DNA of 64,000 nt from assembly GCF_039680535.1 (NCBI RefSeq), contig NZ_JBDKSS010000013.1, positions 62,001 through 126,000 on the forward strand. The letters are read 5' to 3'. The DNA comes from Parvibaculum sp039680535. GTDB lineage: Bacteria; Pseudomonadota; Alphaproteobacteria; Parvibaculales; Parvibaculaceae. The notes under the pieces were generated by a model. That model did no database searches. It was not told where the DNA came from and saw only the letters and a program-made list of their open reading frames with translations. Both the position numbers and the translations under genes were made by a program. Below are positions 48,717-57,415 of the stretch, piece after piece (position 1 is the stretch's first letter; each line of letters starts with the position of its first letter).

Positions 48717-49745
48717 ATGAAGAACGACGTCAATCGCCAGTTCAGGCTGAAGGCACGGCCGCAGGGGCGCATCAAGAAATCGGATTTCGATCTCGTCGAA
48801 GCGCCGATCCCGGAGCCCGGCCCCGGCCAGGCACTGGTCCGCAATGTCTATCTGAGCCTCGATCCGACGAACCGCATCTGGATGAGCGACATGGACCAGT
48901 ACATGCCGCCGGTCGAGCTCGGCGCCGTCATGCGCGGCGGCGGCATTGGTATTGTCGTGAAGTCGAATTCATCCGCCTACAAGGTTGGTGATCAGGTGAC
49001 GGGTCTCGTCGGCTGGCAGGACTACACCATCGCGGGCGAGACACCGGAGACGGCCATGGGCGTCATTCCGAAAGGCCTGCCCGTGCCCTTGACCGCCATG
49101 ATGGGTGCTTGCGGCATGACGGGGCTCACGGCCTATTTCGGCCTGCTTGAACTCGGCCAGCCCAAGGCTGGCGAAACGGTCGTCGTCTCCGCGGCGGCGG
49201 GCGCGGTCGGCTCGGTCGTCGGCCAGATCGCGAAGATCAAGGGCTGCCGCGCAGTCGGCATTGCGGGCGGCAAGGAGAAGTGCCGCCACCTCGTCGAGGA
49301 TCTCGGCTTCGACGCGGCGGTGGACTACAAGGCGGCCGATTGGAAAGAACGCCTCATCGAGGCGACACCGGACGGCATTGACGTCAATTTCGAGAATGTC
49401 GGCGGCGAGATCATGGAAGCCGTCATGGCGCGCATGAATCTATTCAGCCGCATGCCGCTCTGCGGAATGATCTCCGGCTACAATACCGACCAGCCGATGC
49501 GCGCCGACTTCTCACCCATCCTGATGCGCCGCATCACTGTGCGCGGCTTCATCGTCATCGACTTCATGTCGAAATATGCCGAAGGCTCCATGCAGCTCGC
49601 GCAATGGGTTGCCGAAGGCAAGATCAGGCATCGCGAGACCATCGTCGATGGGCTCGAGGAAGCGCCGGTCGCCGTCAACAAGCTCTTCGACGGCGAGAAT
49701 ATCGGCAAGCTGATCGTGAAGATCGCCGATCCGGCAAGTGTCTGA
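48717..49745 (+). CDS. NADP-dependent oxidoreductase, MDR family (leukotriene B4 dehydrogenase-like)
   Basis: A 342-residue zinc-independent medium-chain reductase. It has the family N-terminus NRQFRLKARPQGR, SLDPTNRIWMSD, the coenzyme motif VVVSAAAGAVGSVVGQIAK (about 155-173), the segment GIAGGKEKCRHL that selects NADP, and DVNFENVGGEIM. Relatives reduce alkenals, enones or crotonyl-type compounds. It begins 17 bases after the alkylsulfatase, so a role with lipid or surfactant breakdown products is likely but unproven. It converges with the three-PAS gene. Confidence 0.92.
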   Translation: MKNDVNRQFRLKARPQGRIKKSDFDLVEAPIPEPGPGQALVRNVYLSLDPTNRIWMSDMDQYMPPVELGAVMRGGGIGIVVKSNSSAYKVGDQVTGLVGWQDYTIAGETPETAMGVIPKGLPVPLTAMMGACGMTGLTAYFGLLELGQPKAGETVVVSAAAGAVGSVVGQIAKIKGCRAVGIAGGKEKCRHLVEDLGFDAAVDYKAADWKERLIEATPDGIDVNFENVGGEIMEAVMARMNLFSRMPLCGMISGYNTDQPMRADFSPILMRRITVRGFIVIDFMSKYAEGSMQLAQWVAEGKIRHRETIVDGLEEAPVAVNKLFDGENIGKLIVKIADPASV

Positions 49746-49751
49746 TCGTGC

Positions 49752-50933
49752 TCAGAAGGCCTGCCCGGTAACGTCGCGGCCTTCGGGAACGATGTAGATC
49801 ACCTTTCCGCTCTCGTCCTTCACGGGCACGAGCGAAAGGTCGATCTTGTGCAACTCGCCGTCCTTGCGGACTTCGACGGTGTAGCGCACCGTTTCGCCAT
49901 TCGCGGCGGCGGCGATTGCAGCCTTGAGGCGCTGGCGCGCGAAATCGTCCGTCGCGAATTCGCCGCCAGCCCAAGGCAGTTCCCAGAGTGGAAGCCCTTC
50001 AAGGCTGGTGAGGCCTTCGGTGAGAGCGCGGCCGGCGCGGTTCATTTCGAGTACCGTGCCGTCCGGGCTCAAAAGGCCGATCGCCTCGAAAGCATGATCG
50101 AAAACGGCGCGGAAGCGACGCTCGCTTTCCCGGAGACGCGCTTGTGCGGCCTTGCGCTCGGTGATGTCGCGCAGATGCGCGGTATAGGTCAGGTGTCCGC
50201 CGACGGACACCTTGGTAATTGTCGCTTCAACCGGGAATTCCTCGCCGTTCTTGCGCAGGCCGACAACCTCGCCACGCTGGCTCATGAGCTGCGACGCAAC
50301 CTTGCCCACGCCGAAGCCGTGGACCTGACCGGAGTGTAGCGTCCGGTAGCGTTCCGGCAGCAGCATGTCGAGCGGCTTGCCCAGAACCTCTTCCGCCCGG
50401 TAGCCGAAGATTTCCTCGGCTTTCAGATTGAAGAAGGTGATCTTCTGGTCCTCGTCGATGGAGACGATGCCGTCCTCCGCAATCATCAGGATGCGCGATG
50501 CCTTCAGATGCGCCTCCTTGAAGGCGGCCTGTTCCTCGCGCCGCGCCGTGTTGTCGCGCACGGTAATGAGAAAGCGTCGCTCGCCATTGAGTGTTGTTTC
50601 CGAGACACGGACATCGACGGGCATCTCGTGACCCGCCTTTGTGGTGCCGATGAGATCGAGGAAACGCGATTGTGTGTGTTCCGGCTCCGCCGCCCACCTC
50701 GTGAGCCATTTCAGCGGATCGGCATGGCGGCGCGAATTGCGCGGCACAAGCATGGTGACGTTGTTACCGACAACTTCGGAGGCGGCAAAGCCGAAAAGCC
50801 TTTCGGCGGCAGGATTGAAATAGGTAATCAGACCTTCCGGCGTCGCGACGACCACCGCTTCCGGCAGGCCCTCCACGATGGCGCGGAAAATCTCGGCCTT
50901 CCTTGCATCTCCGACTGCGCTGCTGCTCGTCAT
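49752..50933 (-). CDS. Protein with three PAS domains and no output domain
   Basis: A 393-residue soluble protein. PAS1 (about 20-130) reads LPEAVVVATPEGLITYFNPAAERLFGF; PAS2 (about 140-260) reads AEDGIVSIDEDQKITFFNLKAEEIFGY with RKNGEEFPVEATI; PAS3 (about 268-390) reads FDHAFEAIGLLSPDGTVLEMN and ends at a PAC motif IYIVPEGRDVTGQAF. No kinase, cyclase or helix-turn-helix follows, and the stop at 49752 does not seem to result from a frameshift as the next bases hold no kinase remnant on this strand. PAS1 and PAS2 lack the FixL-type heme His-Arg pattern. It may regulate by protein-protein contact. The ATG at 50933 was chosen; a start 36 bases earlier would run into the upstream terminator. Confidence 0.85.
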   Translation of the reverse strand: MTSSSAVGDARKAEIFRAIVEGLPEAVVVATPEGLITYFNPAAERLFGFAASEVVGNNVTMLVPRNSRRHADPLKWLTRWAAEPEHTQSRFLDLIGTTKAGHEMPVDVRVSETTLNGERRFLITVRDNTARREEQAAFKEAHLKASRILMIAEDGIVSIDEDQKITFFNLKAEEIFGYRAEEVLGKPLDMLLPERYRTLHSGQVHGFGVGKVASQLMSQRGEVVGLRKNGEEFPVEATITKVSVGGHLTYTAHLRDITERKAAQARLRESERRFRAVFDHAFEAIGLLSPDGTVLEMNRAGRALTEGLTSLEGLPLWELPWAGGEFATDDFARQRLKAAIAAAANGETVRYTVEVRKDGELHKIDLSLVPVKDESGKVIYIVPEGRDVTGQAF

Positions 50934-50956
50934 CTTTGTCGTCCCGTCGAAAATAT

Positions 50957-50983
50957 CCCGCCCCGGCATCGTGCCGGGGCGGG
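50957..50983 (-). terminator. Terminator of the ferredoxin-diiron gene pair
   Basis: CCCGCCCCGGCA and TGCCGGGGCGGG form a perfect 12-bp stem with a 3-base loop. On the minus strand it begins 12 bases after the diiron gene stop and is followed by ATATTTT. It is the strongest terminator-like hairpin in the window. Confidence 0.85.
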
Positions 50984-50994
50984 CCGCATGTCGC

Positions 50995-52101
50995 TTATTC
51001 CGCCGCGGCGGCTTCGCCGGTCGGGTGGCCGCCTTCCATGGCGTTGAGAACGCGCGGGTCGTCGAAGACCGGAATGCCGGCTTCCTCGTACTTCTTCAGC
51101 ACGGTCGGCGTGAGCAATCCGACGCGGGCGATGGCGGGCATCATCAGATCCTTCAAGGCGTGCACCTGCCCCGGGGGGAGCGTCTGGGCAATGCCTTCGT
51201 CGGCCGCCTCGGCGAGGCCCTTGAAGAAGTCCTCGGCGTCGATGCCGCTGTTCTGCAGCACTTCCATGAAGCCCGGATCGACCTTGTTCGCGATCGTGCC
51301 TGCCGTCTGCGCCTGAACGAGGATGTTCACGGCGTTGAAGGCGAATTCGGCAAGATCCTCCACATCGTCCGGATGCAGCGTCTTGATGACCGGTCCAAGG
51401 AAGACGTGACCAAAGGACACGTGCCGCGACTCGTCGCGCATCACATTGAAGGTGAGCTGCTTGAGCAGCGGGCAGGTCGTCGAGCGGTACATGTTGTTGA
51501 AGGCGCCGAGGGCGAGTCCTTCGACGATCATGTTCATGCCGATCATGACCTTCTCATAGCGATCCGACTGAAGCGTCGCATCGATGAGCGCCTTGAGCCA
51601 GGGCGACATGGGATAGACCATGGCGATCTTGTCGCAATATTTCGAATAGACCTCGACGTGGCGGGCCTCGTCCATGGTCTGGGTCGCGGCATAGAGCTTC
51701 GCACCAGCGTCGGGCACCGAATGGGTGACGCAGGCCGCCGTCATCAGCGCGCCCTGTTCGCCGTGCAGGAACTGCGACAGGAGCTGCGCCGTCGAATGCG
51801 CGGTGAAGGTTTCCTGCTGCGATTTCGACAGCTTCTTGAAGAAAGACATCTTGTGGTAGATGTCCTGCTCATTGTTGATGAGCGGCTTCGAGGGATCGAC
51901 TGGCGTGTCCCAGGGAAGGATGTCGTCGGAATCCCACTGGTTCTGCTTCGCGCGCTTGTAGAGATCGGCGACCTTCTCCTCGCCGAACTCGTATGCGAAG
52001 TGCCATGCGATATCCATCGGGTGACGATAGATGTCGTCCGGCGTCATGCTGACCTTCCAATCGCCCTTCTGGACGATCTTCGCCTGTGCCTTACCGTTCA
52101 T
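50995..52101 (-). CDS. Ferritin-like diiron protein, probable oxygenase
   Basis: A 368-residue helical protein with a complete R2-like diiron set: E115 (FLHGEQ), E145 and H148 (DEARH), E194 (MIVEGLAL), and E224 and H227 (DESRHVSFGH). The spacing E, E-x2-H, E, E-x2-H is that of ribonucleotide reductase R2, bacterial monooxygenases and acyl desaturases. The N-terminal 90 residues (with IAWHFAYEFGEEKVADLY) and the C-terminal 130 residues are not assigned. The gene follows a 2Fe-2S ferredoxin, the natural electron donor, 90 bases upstream in the same direction. A hydroxylation or N-oxygenation role on an aliphatic substrate is possible; I cannot name the substrate. Confidence 0.85.
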   Translation of the reverse strand: MNGKAQAKIVQKGDWKVSMTPDDIYRHPMDIAWHFAYEFGEEKVADLYKRAKQNQWDSDDILPWDTPVDPSKPLINNEQDIYHKMSFFKKLSKSQQETFTAHSTAQLLSQFLHGEQGALMTAACVTHSVPDAGAKLYAATQTMDEARHVEVYSKYCDKIAMVYPMSPWLKALIDATLQSDRYEKVMIGMNMIVEGLALGAFNNMYRSTTCPLLKQLTFNVMRDESRHVSFGHVFLGPVIKTLHPDDVEDLAEFAFNAVNILVQAQTAGTIANKVDPGFMEVLQNSGIDAEDFFKGLAEAADEGIAQTLPPGQVHALKDLMMPAIARVGLLTPTVLKKYEEAGIPVFDDPRVLNAMEGGHPTGEAAAAE

Positions 52102-52191
52102 AGACCTTCCTCCGTCATAAGGCCGCTTGTTGTTTTTGTCGGCGGCCGGTGAAGCTTCGCGGGCGCGAACGCCCGCCGTCTCACGTCAACG

Positions 52192-52512
52192 TCAGTACTG
52201 GCGGGCGGGGGTGCGAACGACGAGACCGTCGATCGCTTCGTCCACCTTGATCTGGCAGGAAAGGCGGCTGTTCTCTTTGACGTCGAAGGCGAAGTCGAGC
52301 ATGTCGCGCTCGAGATCTTCCATCGGCGCGAGCTTCTCCATCCAGCCATTCTCGACATAGACGTGGCAGGTGGCGCAGGCGCAGGCCCCGCCGCAATCTC
52401 CGTCAATGCCCGGAATGGTGTAGCGGATGGCGCCTTCCATCACGGAAAGGCCGTTGGGAACATCGACCAGATGTTCGGTCCCGTCGCACTCGATGTATTT
52501 AATCTTCGCCAT
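52192..52512 (-). CDS. 2Fe-2S ferredoxin (adrenodoxin/putidaredoxin type)
   Basis: A 106-residue electron carrier. Cluster cysteines C40, C46, C49 and C86 follow C-x5-C-x2-C-x36-C, the vertebrate/bacterial adrenodoxin-type pattern used with P450s and oxygenases. Other family marks are IKYIECDGTEHLVDVPNGLSVMEGA at the N-terminus, TCHVYVENGW and SRLSCQIKV. The ATG at 52512 begins right at the conserved N-terminus. With no ferredoxin reductase beside it, reducing power must come from a reductase elsewhere. It is the first gene of the pair with the diiron protein. Confidence 0.93.
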   Translation of the reverse strand: MAKIKYIECDGTEHLVDVPNGLSVMEGAIRYTIPGIDGDCGGACACATCHVYVENGWMEKLAPMEDLERDMLDFAFDVKENSRLSCQIKVDEAIDGLVVRTPARQY

Positions 52513-52843
52513 GGCGACTTCACTTCCCGCCGTTTCCTTTTGCCTGGCGGTGAGCCGTTCGAGCGGCTCGTTCTCACTCAGGCAATACCCATGCGAGAAA
52601 TGTGATATATGCCGCCAAAGTTGACGCTGCGTCACAATGTCCGGAAGCCGGGTGACGGGTGCGACAGATAGTCCAGCCAAGCGGGACGGCAGGCGGTGCG
52701 ATTCGTTATCATCCGTATACGGTTCATCGCATCGTTACGGGTATCGGCGAATGGTTGCGACCGTGATGCAAATGCAACTATGCGAGACGGCAACGCGTTC
52801 CTATATTGGGGCCGCAACGGTCCTGAAAAAAGGTGCTGAGATC
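52513..52843. other. Divergent intergenic region upstream of the ferredoxin gene
   Basis: A 331-base region between the ferredoxin start and a small secreted protein. It holds a 13-base palindrome (52622-52634) and presumably promoters in both directions; a TATATT hexamer near 52803 could be a -10 for the plus-strand gene. No further coding frame is convincing. Confidence 0.5.
52622..52634. promoter_or_regulatory. Palindrome between the ferredoxin and secreted-protein genes
   Basis: TGACGC-T-GCGTCA is a perfect palindrome 110 bases before the ferredoxin start and 210 before the secreted-protein start. A regulator site is plausible; none can be named. Confidence 0.35.
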
Positions 52844-53209
52844 ATGAAGAATCGTATCGCGCGGCCGCTATTGGCCTTGGGCGTAGCCGGATTTGCCACG
52901 GTTCTGGCGGTTTCTTCCGCATCCGCGCAGGACACGGCGCCGTCGCAGACGGGCGGGCAGGGCGGCGACAAGGTCTATGAACTCAAGGACGAGCCGGATT
53001 CGCCGCCGGTCAACCACCGTTCCGATCAGGACCCCCGTTACGACACCAAGGCGCAGCATGACGCCGAGATGTATGCCGACCAGTACGAGCAGCGGCGTCA
53101 GGAAGAAGAGGCCCGGCGGCAGAAGCTGCTGAACAGCGGCAACAAGATCGCGCCGGGCGGCCAGCGCGGCAGCGTGGATGACGGTTTTCCGCCCCGCTCC
53201 TCCTACTGA
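52844..53209 (+). CDS. Small secreted hydrophilic protein, unknown function
   Basis: A 121-residue protein I do not recognise. Signal peptide MKNRIARPLLALGVAGFATVLAVSSASA is followed by QDTAPSQTGGQGG, then a highly charged, probably disordered body (ELKDEPDSPPVNHRSDQD), a Glu/Arg/Gln-rich helix (ADQYEQRRQEEEARRQKLL) and a Gly/Ser/Pro tail. The start follows a weak AGGTG ribosome site. It converges with tamB, with only 6 bases between the stops. Composition suggests a periplasmic protein; no enzymatic motif is visible. Confidence 0.75.
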   Translation: MKNRIARPLLALGVAGFATVLAVSSASAQDTAPSQTGGQGGDKVYELKDEPDSPPVNHRSDQDPRYDTKAQHDAEMYADQYEQRRQEEEARRQKLLNSGNKIAPGGQRGSVDDGFPPRSSY

Positions 53210-53215
53210 GATTTT

Positions 53216-56200
53216 CTAATAGTCCCACTTCCAGTTGACGCCGACGTCTCCGCCGGTGCTCTGGCCTATGCGCGTGTCGACCGTGATCTGAGGCGTTACC
53301 TCGATCTGAACCTTCACGGAGCTGTCGCTCGAAAGAGCGCCCTGCTCCACGCCGACATAGATGCCGTTCCGAATATACTTGCCTGCCGCGACGGTCGTGG
53401 CGCCGGATTCCGCCTGATCGATCCTGAGCACGTCGAGGCCGAGCGTGTGCTGGACCGAGCCGAGAATGCCGGCGCCGCTGAAACCGCCCTTGCCGGAGAG
53501 CTGCGCCAGCGTGTTGGCAAGCTGCACCGCCTCCATGGCCGAGAGTTCGCCTGCCCCCTTGTCGAAAAGAATGCGCGAGAGGATTTCGTCGCGCGGCAGT
53601 TCCGGGTCGGAGTTGAGCGTTATCTGGGGCGCCGAACTGCGGCCGGTCACGACGACATTCGCGGTCAGGTCGGTCCGCTTGTAGGTGAGTGTCGTATCGA
53701 TATCGGGATCGATCGGCGTCCGGTCGAGGAAACGCACGGCGCCCTTGCTCAGCGTGAAGGTCTTTCCGGCGAAATCGAGCGTGCCGCGCCGGCTCGTCAG
53801 CGTTCCGTCGATGCGCGGGTCTTCGGCGGTGCCGTCGATCTTGAGATCGCCATCCCAGAGCGAGTCGAGGCCGCGCCCGCCGACCTTGAGAGGTGCGCCG
53901 AAGCCGAGCGCGATATCGAGGTTGACCGGCACGGGCGTCGACCGTTCCGCCGCCGCGATGCGGGAAGGCGGGCCGTTGACTTCGACGACATCGATTTGCG
54001 CGACGCTGCTCGAAAGCTGCTCGGGGATCCTGATCTCCGCAAGTGTCGTGGCGAGCTTGCCCTTGATGGTCAGGGGCGCGTCGGGTCCCGGCGGAAAGGT
54101 CGGGCCCGCGAGTTCGAGTGCGCCGTCGAAGGCCATGTCGGCTTCCGAGCGCCGCACCAGATGCGCGTTTGTGAAAGTCGCATTGGCAGAAATGGCCGGA
54201 AAGGCACTCTTCGCCAGATGGATTTCGCCGCTCGCCGCGACATGGCCCTTCGCGCCGTCAGTCGCGTCGAGCGTGAAATTCACCATCTGACTGTTGCGCC
54301 CGGTAAGGGATAGAGAAAGCGCGCGCAATACGGTGCCGCTGTCGAAGTTTTCGTAGACACCATTGGTGAGGGTTGCCTGGCCGCTGATGAGCGGCCCGGA
54401 AATGTCGCCGCTCGCTCGCAACGCGACGGTCGCGTTTCCGCTGAGTTGCTGCGAGGTGAGATCGGCCAGCGCCACCAGCGACGCCGCGGGACCCTCCCAA
54501 TCGAGACTGCCTGAGACGGCGCCGCGCCTGGCAAGCGTTGGCCAGGCGCCATCGGGTGCGCGTATCACGGGGAGAGACGCCTTCAGCTCGAATGGCCGCG
54601 TCGAGACGCCCATGGCAGTGGCGGAGAGATCGAGCCGGCCGCGCGCCCACTTGCCGTCGAGTGTCGCATCGAAGGCAGGACGTTCTGTCTCGTCCGCCTG
54701 CGCGAGCGTGAGCTTCGAAAGCTTCAACGAAAGCGAGCCAGTCTCCCTGCCACTGTCGAGCGTGAGCCTTGCGTCGCCGAGACCACGTGCGGTTTCGCTG
54801 AGGAGGAAGGGGCTGGCGAGTTCGAGCGGCACTCCATTCGCCTCGAGATCGAGCCGCACGGCGCGGGATCGGAGCGCGAGGCTTCCCTTGATCGTGCCGC
54901 TGCCCGAAGGCCCCTTGGCATTGAACGACACCGCCTTTGCATCCGCGCCGCCTCGGACGCCGATCGTCGTGGGCTCAGCAAGGGCGAGCGAGGCACTGCC
55001 AAGGGCGAAGTCGAACTTTGAAACGGAAAGCGTATTGGGTTTCTCCGCATAGATGGCAGTCGCGGCAAGGGATACCGGCTCCAGCTTGTAGGATTCGCGG
55101 GTGCCGGCGGCGTCGAGGGCAAGCGCGAGTTTCGCGAGCGGGCCCTTGGCGGTAAGACGCGTCGTCGCAAGCCGCGTAAGCCCCACCTGTCCTGCGGGCG
55201 CCTCAAGCGTTCCATCGATATTCATGGCCCCGAAGAGGTCGTCCGCCTGCACGTCGAGCGCGATGCGTTCCAGATCGATCCTGTCGATGATGTCGATATT
55301 CGCTTGTTGTGCGCGGACGGTGAGAGTGGCGTGTTGCTTGCCGCCGCGCGGCTCAGCCGTGAGCGTGACCGAGCCGCTGCCGTCAATGGCGACGCCGGTT
55401 GCGACGGTGAAGGCATTCAACGACGTGCGGTCGCTTTTGAGCGTGCCGGTGAGAAGCCCTTCACCGGACATGGAAAGGGCGCCTTCCAGCGAGGTGCCGA
55501 AGAGATCGGCTTTCAGCGCGTCGAGCCTTGCGCCGCCTTCGTCCGGCAGCGACAGCGTCGCGTCGAGGGCGAGCTTGCCGTCCGGTCCATCGAAGCGAAA
55601 GGCGAGTGGCCCGTCGCCACCTTCGTCGGCGGTGACGTCGAGGGTTGTGAGTCTGGTGCTGAAGCCGACAAGCGAGCCGTTTGCGAGCTTCGCCCTCACG
55701 GTTCCGCGCGGTGCGGCGAGGCTTCCGGCGAGCGAAGCTTCGGCGTTGAGGCGTCCCGCGATGTCGCCGCCGGGTAGCAGTGTTTCGATCCTGTCTGCTT
55801 CGAAATGCGCCTCGCCGGACAGAACCTTGTTGGCGCTCTGCGACAGGGAGGCCTCGAAGCGATAGGTGCCGGACGAAGGGGTGATCGCGATGGAGGGGAA
55901 GGCGAAGCCGCCCGGCTTCGGCAAGAGCAGCGAGGCATCCACCGCGATGTCGCCGCCAAGAAGCCGGTTGAGCGTGTCGTCGCGGAAATTCACGCCCTTC
56001 GTCTTGATGACGACATCGCCCGCGCCGTCGCCGTCGGACGCGCGCGCGAAAGGCGAAAGCGTGATCCGTGCCGCCCCCGACACATCTTGCCCGATCAGCG
56101 CGCCGAAGGGGCTGAGATCGTCGATTGCCGCCTCGGCCGCTCCTTTGACATTGCGGCCGTCGAGCGAGACATCGCCCGAGAGAGCGAGTTTTCCCGAAGG

Positions 56201-57415
56201 CGTGGTAATGCGGGCTTCCTCGATATGAGCGAGGTCTGAGGCGCGGTCGATCTGCGTGACGATGCGCCATTGGATCGCGGCGAGCGCGGCATTGCCGGCT
56301 TTACCCGCGAAGCGGTCGAGGCCGGACAGCGTTCCTTCTGCGGCAAGTTCGTGCATGGTGGCGCTGAACGCCCTGGTGAGGCGCGCGCCGCCGGTGAGCG
56401 CGAAGGGTGCGGCATCGAGGTGCAGATTTTTCAGCGTCAGCGTGTCGTCGCTATCGAGGGCCATGTCGGCCGCAAGCTCGACATGGCGCGCGCGCCCCAG
56501 ATCGGCAAGCGCATTCGCAACCACGCTGCCATCGGCGCTCAGGGCCGTCGAGAGCGTGAGCGTCTGGATCCAGCTCCCTTCAGTTCTCGCGGAAAGGGTG
56601 AGGGCCGAACCTGCATCGAGATTGGCGTCGCCGGTCACCTTGCCGTTTTCGTTCCGGGCGCGCGCCGTCAGCGTCACACGTTCCGCCCCGGCAACATGGC
56701 CGAGCGTGGCGACGAGGCCCGGCTTCGCCTTGCTGCCATCTTCGACGAACATCGCGGCGTCGAGGCCTTGGGTCCGGCGGTCGAACAGGATGTTCGCGTC
56801 GATCCTGCCGGGTACGCGATCGGTCCGCTGCGCGGCGAGAGTCAGATTGAGCCGGTTTGCGCTGAGTCCGAGCTGCGCCGTCGCATCGAGTTGCGCGAGC
56901 ATCCCCATTTCATCGATGCCGGTGAGCCTCTTGCCGAGCGTCAGCCGTTCGAACTTCGCCGAGTCGATACGGATTGCGACGGGCAGGACCGGCAGGCTGA
57001 AGCCACCCGATGTCGAGGGCGTACCGCTGATCGGGGGGCGCGAGATGCCGAGGGCGACGGCGGACAGGTTCTCCACGCGGAAGGTGCCGAGGAGAAGGGA
57101 TGAAGGACGCCAGTCGAGCTTTGCCTCATCGAGCGAGAGCCAGACACCCTTGCTGTCGCTGACCGTGAGCTTGCGGATTTCGAGATGCTGGGGCCATGTG
57201 CCGCCCAGTTCGCCGATCTCGACTTTCGTGCCGCCCTGATTGATGGCGTCGAGTGCGATGGTGAGGATTCGCTCGCGTATGTTCGGCACCTGAAGAATGA
57301 CGAGCGCGGTCGCGACGAGAGCAAGTGCTGTCGCGGCGAGGCCGAACGCGATGGCGCCGGCTGCGCGAACGATGCCGGTCGTATGGCTGAGATCGGGCGA
57401 GTGCGCGCGCGCCAT
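53216..57415 (-). CDS. tamB: Translocation and assembly module subunit TamB
   Basis: A 1399-residue AsmA-like protein that spans the periplasm from the inner membrane to TamA and is now thought to carry phospholipids to the outer membrane. An N-terminal membrane anchor (about 15-42, GAIAFGLAATALALVATALVILQV) precedes the long beta-taco shaft of repetitive A/G/S/D-rich strands. The C-terminal DUF490/TamB domain (about 1080-1399) contains RRGTLDFAGKTFTLSKGAVRF, VTGRSSAPQITLNSDPELPRDEILSRILFDKG and ends in VNWKWDY, an outer-membrane-protein-like C-terminus. The ATG at 57415 overlaps the tamA stop by one base. Confidence 0.94.
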   Translation of the reverse strand: MARAHSPDLSHTTGIVRAAGAIAFGLAATALALVATALVILQVPNIRERILTIALDAINQGGTKVEIGELGGTWPQHLEIRKLTVSDSKGVWLSLDEAKLDWRPSSLLLGTFRVENLSAVALGISRPPISGTPSTSGGFSLPVLPVAIRIDSAKFERLTLGKRLTGIDEMGMLAQLDATAQLGLSANRLNLTLAAQRTDRVPGRIDANILFDRRTQGLDAAMFVEDGSKAKPGLVATLGHVAGAERVTLTARARNENGKVTGDANLDAGSALTLSARTEGSWIQTLTLSTALSADGSVVANALADLGRARHVELAADMALDSDDTLTLKNLHLDAAPFALTGGARLTRAFSATMHELAAEGTLSGLDRFAGKAGNAALAAIQWRIVTQIDRASDLAHIEEARITTPSGKLALSGDVSLDGRNVKGAAEAAIDDLSPFGALIGQDVSGAARITLSPFARASDGDGAGDVVIKTKGVNFRDDTLNRLLGGDIAVDASLLLPKPGGFAFPSIAITPSSGTYRFEASLSQSANKVLSGEAHFEADRIETLLPGGDIAGRLNAEASLAGSLAAPRGTVRAKLANGSLVGFSTRLTTLDVTADEGGDGPLAFRFDGPDGKLALDATLSLPDEGGARLDALKADLFGTSLEGALSMSGEGLLTGTLKSDRTSLNAFTVATGVAIDGSGSVTLTAEPRGGKQHATLTVRAQQANIDIIDRIDLERIALDVQADDLFGAMNIDGTLEAPAGQVGLTRLATTRLTAKGPLAKLALALDAAGTRESYKLEPVSLAATAIYAEKPNTLSVSKFDFALGSASLALAEPTTIGVRGGADAKAVSFNAKGPSGSGTIKGSLALRSRAVRLDLEANGVPLELASPFLLSETARGLGDARLTLDSGRETGSLSLKLSKLTLAQADETERPAFDATLDGKWARGRLDLSATAMGVSTRPFELKASLPVIRAPDGAWPTLARRGAVSGSLDWEGPAASLVALADLTSQQLSGNATVALRASGDISGPLISGQATLTNGVYENFDSGTVLRALSLSLTGRNSQMVNFTLDATDGAKGHVAASGEIHLAKSAFPAISANATFTNAHLVRRSEADMAFDGALELAGPTFPPGPDAPLTIKGKLATTLAEIRIPEQLSSSVAQIDVVEVNGPPSRIAAAERSTPVPVNLDIALGFGAPLKVGGRGLDSLWDGDLKIDGTAEDPRIDGTLTSRRGTLDFAGKTFTLSKGAVRFLDRTPIDPDIDTTLTYKRTDLTANVVVTGRSSAPQITLNSDPELPRDEILSRILFDKGAGELSAMEAVQLANTLAQLSGKGGFSGAGILGSVQHTLGLDVLRIDQAESGATTVAAGKYIRNGIYVGVEQGALSSDSSVKVQIEVTPQITVDTRIGQSTGGDVGVNWKWDY

